A program made the translations under genes and the position numbers. From an uncultured Cetobacterium sp. (GTDB taxonomy: Bacteria > Fusobacteriota > Fusobacteriia > Fusobacteriales > Fusobacteriaceae): a stretch of 39,936 nucleotides of DNA. Below are positions 15,702-22,300 of this stretch, piece after piece. The stretch's first letter is position 1. Each line of letters begins with the position of its first letter. The stretch covers positions 1 to 39,936 of the forward strand of contig NZ_CAMFHX010000023.1 in assembly GCF_945952365.1 (NCBI RefSeq). Reading direction: 5' to 3'. Under the pieces are notes generated by a model. That model did no database searches, was not told the DNA's origin, and saw only the letters and a program-made list of their open reading frames with translations.

Positions 15702-17963
15702 TTAAATAGATTTTAATTTAATTAAACAACTCTTAAAATCTCCAATTAAGCTATCTAACTCTCCTTCAATTTGTAAATTTCCTAAATCAGAGAATGAAGG
15801 TTCTTTAAATATAAGTCCACTACTATGAAGCTCGTCTCCGTAATATGACTCTCCCTGAACTTGTAAACTTTCCACTGAATATAGATAATCTTCATTTAAT
15901 CCACTCAATAACAGTGATTCATACCCAGCATTAGGAAGTGATAAGATTTTATATTTTGCTACGATAGCTTCTTTTTTATCTTTGCTTACAACCATCCATG
16001 CTGCATCATTCAATTTTTTCTCAAATGGAGAAACCAATCTATAAAAATCTCCAAATTGAATTAGTTCTCTATTTTCTTTGAAGAACTCTATCTGTTTTTT
16101 AACAATCTCTTTCTCTTCATCTGTTATTTTATTCAAATCTAACTCATATCCAAAAGCTCCAAAAATAGCGACATTCCCACGTGTTTTTATAGGTGTTATT
16201 CTATTTGTTTGATGATTTGGAACTGCCGACACATGAGCTCCCATAGAAACTACTGGATAACAAAGTGATGTCCCGTATTGAATCTTAATTCTTTCAACTG
16301 CGTCTGTATCATCACTTGTCCAAGTTTGTGGCATATAATATAACATTCCTGGATCAAATCTATTTCCGCCACTTGCACAAGATTCAAATAAAACTTCTGG
16401 AAACTCTGTTGTTAACTTTTCTAAAAGCTCGTAAAGACCTAAAATATATCTATGGAAAACCTCTCCTTGTTTTGTAGAATCTATAACTTCTGACCAAACT
16501 TCAGTCATCGGTCTATTCATATCCCATTTCACATATGATATTTTTGATTCTCTCAATATTTTAGATATTTTCTCATAAAGATATTCACGAACATCCTCTC
16601 TTCCTAAGTCCAAAGTATGCTGATTTCTACTTGGAGTATTTTTTCTATTTGGAGCTCTTAAAATCCAATTTGGATGATTTCTATAAAGTTCACTATCTTT
16701 ATTTACCATCTCAGGCTCAAACCAAAGACCAAATTTAATTCCCATCTCTTCAACTTTTTTCGATAATCCCTCAACACCACTAGGAATTTTTTCTAAATTA
16801 CTCCACCAATCTCCTAATCCAGCTTTATCATGATTCCTAGCTCCAAACCATCCATCATCTAAAACAAACAGTTCAACACCTAGCTCTTTTGCTTTTTTAG
16901 CTATGTCTAAAATTTTCTCCTCATTGAAATCAAAATATGTAGCTTCCCAGTTATTAAGTAATACTGGTCTAACTTTATCTCTCCAAACTCCTCTAGCTAA
17001 TCTTTCTCTGTAAAGTCTATGATAGTTTAAGCTAAGTCCGTTCATACCAGTATTTGAATAACTCATTACAACTTCTGGAGATTGAAATTCATCACCTTTT
17101 AATAGTGTCCAATTAAAGTTAAATGGATTCATACCGATCGAAACTCTAAGTTTGTTATATTGGTTTTTTTCAACCATCTCTATATGATTTCCACTATAAA
17201 CTAAGTTGAAACCATAAACTTCTCCTGAAAATTCTGTAGTTTCTTTTCTTTTTAAAGCTATAAATGGATTGCTATTTACACTACTTGTTCCTCTTTTACT
17301 ATCTATTACAAATTTATTTTGGTTTATTTCACTTATCTCAACGTGTCTCTCTCTTGACCAAGCTCCCGAAAGATGAACAATTTGAAAATCAGGTTCTTTA
17401 AAATCTAAAGATGCACTTAAAAATCTTTCTAAAATCAACTTTTCATCCGATTCATTTTTTATGTGAGCATTTCTTGTAATAACATCATAATCTCTAAATA
17501 TAGTATAACTTAAAGTTAGAGTTGCTCCTATAAGTTCATCCTTTAAATATATTTTTAAAGTTTTAGCTTCATTTGAATTTTCAACATATGTATTTGGAAG
17601 ATTTTTTAGATTTTCTTTTCCTTCAACTATCTCATATGAATGATAAGTAAAATCTGTAATTCTACTTCCGTTCTCTTGTAAAACTACGATTGCGGGTTCT
17701 CTGTAATCTCCATTTCCATAACTTGGATACTCCTGTAGTAAAATATCTTTACAGAAACCTCTTTTGTCATCTAAAGCATTTGGAGTAACTGGAACTTCTG
17801 CTGATGTAAATTGAACAAGATGTTGATATGAGTCTCTATGTTTAATTTTTTTTCCAAAATAAAGATGTCCTAAAGTTCCATCATCTAAAACTTTTAAAAT
17901 ATAACTAATGTTCTCGTTATAAAGGTGAAACTCTAGATTTTTTTGATTTACAAGTATATGCAT
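15702..17963 (-). CDS. Alpha-galactosidase, glycoside hydrolase family 36
   Basis: Cytoplasmic enzyme of 753 residues (no signal peptide) that cleaves alpha-1,6-linked galactose from melibiose or raffinose-type sugars. It has the GH36 layout: N-terminal beta-sandwich to about 330, TIM barrel with LDDGWFGAR and WFEPEMV, then a C-terminal sheet domain. The nucleophile is Asp481 in KWDMNR and the acid/base is Asp537 in the SCASGGNRFDPG motif. Length is typical of bacterial RafA/AgaA tetramers. It lies 9 nt after the symporter gene, in an operon led by the LacI regulator. ATG 17963 follows GGGAGGAAAA. Confidence 0.95.
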   Translation of the reverse strand: MHILVNQKNLEFHLYNENISYILKVLDDGTLGHLYFGKKIKHRDSYQHLVQFTSAEVPVTPNALDDKRGFCKDILLQEYPSYGNGDYREPAIVVLQENGSRITDFTYHSYEIVEGKENLKNLPNTYVENSNEAKTLKIYLKDELIGATLTLSYTIFRDYDVITRNAHIKNESDEKLILERFLSASLDFKEPDFQIVHLSGAWSRERHVEISEINQNKFVIDSKRGTSSVNSNPFIALKRKETTEFSGEVYGFNLVYSGNHIEMVEKNQYNKLRVSIGMNPFNFNWTLLKGDEFQSPEVVMSYSNTGMNGLSLNYHRLYRERLARGVWRDKVRPVLLNNWEATYFDFNEEKILDIAKKAKELGVELFVLDDGWFGARNHDKAGLGDWWSNLEKIPSGVEGLSKKVEEMGIKFGLWFEPEMVNKDSELYRNHPNWILRAPNRKNTPSRNQHTLDLGREDVREYLYEKISKILRESKISYVKWDMNRPMTEVWSEVIDSTKQGEVFHRYILGLYELLEKLTTEFPEVLFESCASGGNRFDPGMLYYMPQTWTSDDTDAVERIKIQYGTSLCYPVVSMGAHVSAVPNHQTNRITPIKTRGNVAIFGAFGYELDLNKITDEEKEIVKKQIEFFKENRELIQFGDFYRLVSPFEKKLNDAAWMVVSKDKKEAIVAKYKILSLPNAGYESLLLSGLNEDYLYSVESLQVQGESYYGDELHSSGLIFKEPSFSDLGNLQIEGELDSLIGDFKSCLIKLKSI

Positions 17964-17972
17964 TTTTCCTCC

Positions 17973-19676
17973 CTAAGCTTCAATTGCTTTTTCTACTTTT
18001 GATTTTTGTCTATATTTTCTAATAGTTATAACTAGTAAAGCTGTAACTGTCCATAGTATTCCTAGGTTTTTTTGTAATCCCACAAAGTTCAACGTAACCA
18101 ATCCATACTTTGAGAAAATAACGTAAAATGATAACATTACAGCTACTATTATTGTTCCAGCTTCGTATTGGTGCTCCCAAGGAGTAACTTCAACAACATT
18201 TTTATTTACTAAAACATATGGTGTTTTTCTAGGCTTTAATTTTCCTATCACTAACATAATTGCACAACTTATAACGAACAATATTGCCGATTGATGTAAA
18301 AAATGTAAGTCCGGCTTAATCACAAGCTGAAGAATTGCATATGATGAAACGAAAAATGCCAATGAAATTTTTGCTGCTATTGCTGGTACATATTTTGTTG
18401 TATAACCTATAAAAATTATTGTAAATATAGGCACATTGAAGAAGCCATTTACAATTTGTAAATACTGGAATAACCCTTGAGGTGCTTTCATTATTAAAGG
18501 CGCTGTAAATAAAGATGTTAATGCTATAACAAATCCAAATATTTTCCCTTTATTTACTATTTGAGCATCCGTTTTATTCTTTCCAAAAATTGGTTTATAA
18601 ACATTTATACAAAATAACGTTGAAGCACTATTTAAAGTACTATTGTAACTACTTAAAACAGCTCCAAACATTACAGCAGCAAAGAATCCTATAAAGTATT
18701 TTGGCATTAAAGCTTTAATTAGATGTGAATACATTAAATCTGGTTCTGCAAAGTTAGCTCCGTAGATATGATAAGCAATAATCCCTGGAATAATTACGAT
18801 TACAGGAGTAAATATTTTTAAAAGTCCTGCTAACATAACTCCTTTTTGACCCTCTTTCAAGTTTTTAGCAGCTAAAGCTCTTTGCATAATCCCTTGATCT
18901 GTTCCCCAATAATATAGATTTACTAAAAGCATCCCTGTAAAAAGAGTTGTAAATGGAATCGGATCTGAATTTGAACCGATAGCATCAAACTTTTCTGGAT
19001 GTGCTAAAATTAATTCTCCGATACCTCTACTTAATGAACCATTTCCTATAAATTTAAACCCTAAATAAGGTACTGATAATCCCCCAATTATAAGTCCTAT
19101 TCCATTTAAGGTATCTGAAAATGCTACCGCCTTTAATCCACCAAAAATTGCATAGATTGCCCCAATAATTCCAATTGCCCAAACTGTTATCCAAATTCCA
19201 GCTGTATAAGAAACCCCTAATACACCAGAAATATCAAACAGTTGACTCATTACAAGAGCTCCAGCATAAAGTGTAGGTGGTAATCCATTTAAAACATAAC
19301 TAGTTAAAAATAGATACGTTACAAATTTTCTAACTCCTGGATCAAAACGATCTTCTAGAAATTCTGGAATTGTTGTAAGACCACCTTTTAAGTATCTAGG
19401 AACTAAAAACATTGCAACAAGTACCAAAGTTATTCCTGAACAAACTTCCCATCCCATAACAGACATGTTATGAGTATAAGATTGAGCACTCATTCCTGCA
19501 AAGTTTGCTGGACTAAGGTTTGTTAGCATAAGAGACCCTGCTATAAATCCAGCTGTTAAACTTCTTCCTCCTAAAAAATAACCGTCATTTGTATCTAATG
19601 TATCCCCTTTAGTTTTATAGTAAGTCAATATAGCAACTAAAGCTGTAAAGAAAATAAAAGATAAAAACATTAACAT
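17973..19676 (-). CDS. Sodium:solute symporter (SSS family), probable galactoside/galactose importer
   Basis: Inner-membrane Na+-coupled carrier of 567 residues with about 14 helices. Early family landmarks are DGYFLGGRSLTAGFIAGSLMLTNLSPANFAG (about 31-61) and the GGLKAVAFSDTLNGIGL stretch near 179-195, typical of SglT/SGLT-like members. Its place between the LacI regulator and the alpha-galactosidase points to an alpha-galactoside or its monosaccharides as substrate; this rests on context, not on binding residues. ATG 19676 has AGGGGAG 9 nt upstream; a second ATG at 19670 is possible. Confidence 0.88.
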   Translation of the reverse strand: MLMFLSFIFFTALVAILTYYKTKGDTLDTNDGYFLGGRSLTAGFIAGSLMLTNLSPANFAGMSAQSYTHNMSVMGWEVCSGITLVLVAMFLVPRYLKGGLTTIPEFLEDRFDPGVRKFVTYLFLTSYVLNGLPPTLYAGALVMSQLFDISGVLGVSYTAGIWITVWAIGIIGAIYAIFGGLKAVAFSDTLNGIGLIIGGLSVPYLGFKFIGNGSLSRGIGELILAHPEKFDAIGSNSDPIPFTTLFTGMLLVNLYYWGTDQGIMQRALAAKNLKEGQKGVMLAGLLKIFTPVIVIIPGIIAYHIYGANFAEPDLMYSHLIKALMPKYFIGFFAAVMFGAVLSSYNSTLNSASTLFCINVYKPIFGKNKTDAQIVNKGKIFGFVIALTSLFTAPLIMKAPQGLFQYLQIVNGFFNVPIFTIIFIGYTTKYVPAIAAKISLAFFVSSYAILQLVIKPDLHFLHQSAILFVISCAIMLVIGKLKPRKTPYVLVNKNVVEVTPWEHQYEAGTIIVAVMLSFYVIFSKYGLVTLNFVGLQKNLGILWTVTALLVITIRKYRQKSKVEKAIEA

Positions 19677-19720
19677 AAAGCCACACTCCCCTTATATTTA
19701 TTTTAAAATTTTAAAAAAAT

Positions 19721-20755
19721 TTAATCTTCAAAATAATCTATCATGCTCCCTATTAGTTTTGTCTTTGTATATTCAACTCTTGTTTCTACAAACTCAGAAA
19801 CTAAGAATTTGATACTTTTTTTAGCTGTTTCTTTTAACATAGGTGACACTGTTTTAAAACCCATTGGAACTGTATATTTTAAATTATCGAATCCCCAAAT
19901 CTCTAATTTTTGATAATCAACTTCAAACTCTTTCAAAGCTTTTACGATTCCAAATAGCATATTATCACTTGATGAAAAAATAGCATCAAATTTTATATCA
20001 TTTTTTAATATTTGAACCATATCGCTATAAGCATTTTCTCTACAATAATCTGATTTTAAAATTAGATTTTTATCGATATCTATTTTTTTATTTTTTAAAC
20101 TATCTTCATACGCTCTTTTTCTTTCAAATCCAGAAAGTTTATTCAAATCTCCTAGAAATATAAGTGGCTGTTTTAAATTTTTTTCTAAAATTTTCTCCAT
20201 AATAGAGGATACTCCACCATAATCATCTGTATTTATGTATAAAGTTTTCTGAGCCATATTGTTAATTTCTTTGGCATAGTCTACTACCACAACCCTGTAT
20301 TCACTTTTTATCATTTTTTCTAAAAACAGATTATCTCTTAAAAAACCAATAAATATTCCACTTGAAACATTTCCGTTTTTAAAAAAAGCTTCAATTCTTT
20401 TTTCATCATTAAAATCTTTTACATAATCTACTAAGATTTGATGATTTTCTAAAAAAGCTTCTTTTACAACAGTATCTGTAAAATCCATAAAGTATGCTGT
20501 ATCCATAGCAGTTGTTTCCAATCTCATATTGGGTTCGTATATAAAAACTCCAATTACACTATTTTTTTTCCCTGCCAATGTCTGAGCATTTAAATTTGGA
20601 ATATAGTTATACTCATCTATTATTTTTAAGATTTTTTGTCGATTCCTAGCACTCACATTTGGATGATTATTTAAAACTCTTGAAACTGTACTTCTTGAAA
20701 CTCCTGCTAATTTAGCTATTTCTGTACTATCTATTTTCAAATTTTCTTTTTTCAT
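19721..20755 (-). CDS. LacI/GalR-family transcriptional regulator
   Basis: DNA-binding sugar sensor of 344 residues. The helix-turn-helix and hinge helix are IDSTEIAKLAGVSRSTVSRVLNNHPNVS (about 8-35) and the hinge region LNAQTLAG, followed by a periplasmic-binding-protein-like effector domain from residue 66. It is the first gene of the operon with the symporter, galactosidase and SemiSWEET, so it most likely represses them and itself through the palindrome 14 bp upstream, with an alpha-galactoside or galactose as inducer (inferred). Confidence 0.92.
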   Translation of the reverse strand: MKKENLKIDSTEIAKLAGVSRSTVSRVLNNHPNVSARNRQKILKIIDEYNYIPNLNAQTLAGKKNSVIGVFIYEPNMRLETTAMDTAYFMDFTDTVVKEAFLENHQILVDYVKDFNDEKRIEAFFKNGNVSSGIFIGFLRDNLFLEKMIKSEYRVVVVDYAKEINNMAQKTLYINTDDYGGVSSIMEKILEKNLKQPLIFLGDLNKLSGFERKRAYEDSLKNKKIDIDKNLILKSDYCRENAYSDMVQILKNDIKFDAIFSSSDNMLFGIVKALKEFEVDYQKLEIWGFDNLKYTVPMGFKTVSPMLKETAKKSIKFLVSEFVETRVEYTKTKLIGSMIDYFED

Positions 20756-20768
20756 ATTACGCCTTTCT

Positions 20769-20788
20769 TTTTGGACGGCTGTCCAAAA
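20769..20788 (-). promoter_or_regulatory. LacI-family operator of the alpha-galactoside operon
   Basis: Eight-base perfect arms, TTTTGGAC and GTCCAAAA, flank a 4-bp centre. This is a dyad of the size and style bound by LacI/GalR dimers. It lies 14-33 bp upstream of the regulator's ATG. A -10 TATAAT on the same strand at 20821-20816 places the operator just downstream of the likely transcription start, fitting repression by blocking elongation. No good -35 is visible at the right distance. Confidence 0.75.
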
Positions 20789-20869
20789 GTTTTTTAAAAA
20801 AATATTTATGTACGTATTATAAAATAAAAAATAGAAAAATAAACATTTTTTATTAAAAAAGTATTTTTC

Positions 20870-20891
20870 TTTTTTTACTGAAGTAAAAAAA
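20870..20891. promoter_or_regulatory. 22-bp palindrome between divergent lacI and add promoters
   Basis: Arms TTTTTTTACT and AGTAAAAAAA flank GA, a perfect 10-bp inverted repeat. A smaller repeat, TTAACT / AGTTAA, lies at 20909-20925 just before the add -35. The arms are mostly homopolymer, so chance is possible; I cannot assign a factor. Together with the operator, two promoters and the riboswitch this accounts for the 396 bp without a gene. Confidence 0.3.
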
Positions 20892-20934
20892 CTTCTATTT
20901 TTTATACTTAACTTTTTTAGTTAAATATTTTTTA

Positions 20935-20963
20935 TTGACAGACATTATTATTTAATATATAAT
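20935..20963 (+). promoter_or_regulatory. Consensus promoter of the riboswitch-add transcript
   Basis: -35 TTGACA (20935-20940) and -10 TATAAT (20958-20963) are both perfect consensus with a 17-bp spacer. The riboswitch aptamer begins about 37 nt after the expected start of transcription. High intrinsic strength fits a unit throttled by a terminator. Confidence 0.88.
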
Positions 20964-21006
20964 AATTGAAATATATTTTTTAAATATATGAAAATTAAAT
21001 AAACAA

Positions 21007-21073
21007 CTTCGTATAACCCTATTAATCTGGTATAGGGGTCTCTACCACGGAACCATAATTCCTGCTTACGAAG
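21007..21073 (+). ncRNA. Adenine-class purine riboswitch aptamer
   Basis: The purine riboswitch core is recognisable. P1 is CTTCGTA (21007-21013) with TACGAAG (21067-21073), followed by TATAA in J1/2. P2 is CCCTAT/ATAGGG with the conserved GG in L2, then TCTCTACC in J2/3, then P3 CGGAA/TTCC with CC in L3. The base immediately 5' of the 3' P1 strand (21066), which pairs with the ligand, is T. A U there selects adenine, a C guanine. The downstream gene is adenosine deaminase, the same pairing as the well-known Vibrio vulnificus add riboswitch. Confidence 0.92.
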
Positions 21074-21122
21074 AAGATATGTCTATCATTGCCATATTTT
21101 CTTCGTGTGCAGGATTTTTTTT
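21061..21122 (+). terminator. Riboswitch expression platform: terminator overlapping the aptamer
   Basis: CCTGC (21061-21065), ACGAAGAA and ATATG pair in order with CATAT, TTCTTCGT and GCAGG (21109-21113), followed by eight T. The 5' arm reuses the 3' strands of P3 and P1, so ligand binding and termination exclude each other. Adenine should therefore switch the gene on by blocking termination. Confidence 0.88.
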
Positions 21123-21151
21123 ATAATTTTTTATTTAGAAGGAGAAAAAAT

Positions 21152-22159
21152 ATGAATTTAAACAAATTACCAAAAATCGAGTTACACTGTCATCTTGATG
21201 GAAGTGTAAGACCTGAAACTATTATTGAGTTATCAAAAATTGAAAATGTTAAACTTCCTAGTTATGATATAGAAACTATTAGAAATATTATGATTGCTCC
21301 TATGGAGTGTACATCTCTTGATGAGTATTTAGAAAAGTTCGAAATTCCTGTTGCTATTATGCAATCTAAAGAAAGTTTAGAAAGAATCACTTTTGAACTT
21401 ATGGAAGATTCTGCTAAAGAAAATATAAAATATATTGAGATTAGATTTGCTCCATTACTTCATATAAATAAGGGGCTTTCTGTTGAAGAGATTCTAGAAA
21501 GTGTTATTAACGGAATTAAAAAAGCTGAAGAGATATACGATATAAAAGGAAATCTTATTTTATCATTCCTAAGACATATGCCTGCTGAAACTATCTACGA
21601 TGTTATTGAGGCTGGAAAAAGATTCTTAGGTGATGGTGTTGTGGCTATAGATCTATGTGCTAGTGAAGAAAAAGGGTTCTGTGAAAGATTTATAAAGCCA
21701 TTCGAACTTGGAAGAGAGTATGGTTATAGAGTTACTATACATGCTGGTGAAACTGGAATTGGAGAAAACGTTTTAGACGCTGTTCAAATGCTACATGCTG
21801 AGAGAATTGGTCATGGAATCCATATAAAAAATTGTAAAGCCGCTTATGATATTGTAAAAGAAAATGGAATTACATTAGAGATGTGTCCTACGAGTAATGT
21901 TCAAACTAAAGCTGTTGAGAATTTTGAAAATCATCCTCTTTTAGATTTCTATAAAGATGGAATAAATGTAACAATAAATACTGATAATAGAACTGTTTCT
22001 AATACCACTTTAACTAATGAGATTCTTGTTTCTAAAGATAATTTCAATATGGATTTTGAAATCTATAAAAATATATATCTAACTTCTGTTGAAGCGGCTT
22101 TTACAACTTCAGAGGTTAAAAATAAACTGAAAGCTGATTTAGAGAAGTTTAAAAATTAG
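21152..22159 (+). CDS. add: Adenosine deaminase
   Basis: Zn-dependent cytoplasmic enzyme of 335 residues converting adenosine to inosine in purine salvage. Metal and catalytic residues are visible: H12-x-H14 in ELHCHLDGS, H197 and E200 in HAGE, the GHGI His after ERI, and the D278-N pair in NTDN. Length fits bacterial Add. The start is ATG 21152, with GGAG nearby; an upstream in-frame ATG lies inside the terminator hairpin and is not credible. It is a single-gene unit under the adenine riboswitch. Confidence 0.93.
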   Translation: MNLNKLPKIELHCHLDGSVRPETIIELSKIENVKLPSYDIETIRNIMIAPMECTSLDEYLEKFEIPVAIMQSKESLERITFELMEDSAKENIKYIEIRFAPLLHINKGLSVEEILESVINGIKKAEEIYDIKGNLILSFLRHMPAETIYDVIEAGKRFLGDGVVAIDLCASEEKGFCERFIKPFELGREYGYRVTIHAGETGIGENVLDAVQMLHAERIGHGIHIKNCKAAYDIVKENGITLEMCPTSNVQTKAVENFENHPLLDFYKDGINVTINTDNRTVSNTTLTNEILVSKDNFNMDFEIYKNIYLTSVEAAFTTSEVKNKLKADLEKFKN

Positions 22160-22234
22160 ATTATATCTATTAGTGGGACTTCTTAAAAATCATCAAAAAA
22201 TACCCCTAAAAAATGACCCTTTAAAATCAATTTT

Positions 22235-22290
22235 AAGCCCCCTAAAAAACTCATTAGGTATAAAAGTATACCCCATTTTTTAGAGGGCTT
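22235..22290. terminator. Bidirectional terminator with nested hairpins
   Basis: Outer arms AAGCCC-C-CTAAAAAA and TTTTTTAG-A-GGGCTT enclose an inner GGTATA/TATACC hairpin. It separates the convergent add and MerR-flavoprotein genes. A partial second copy of the left arm (CCCCTAAAAAATG) lies at about 22203-22215. Confidence 0.75.
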
Positions 22291-22300
22291 TATTTAGATT

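Noticed and set aside
21089-21151. An N-terminal extension of adenosine deaminase from ATG 21089
   Set aside because: It would be translated from the riboswitch terminator hairpin and poly-T tract, and the family starts at the ATG at 21152.
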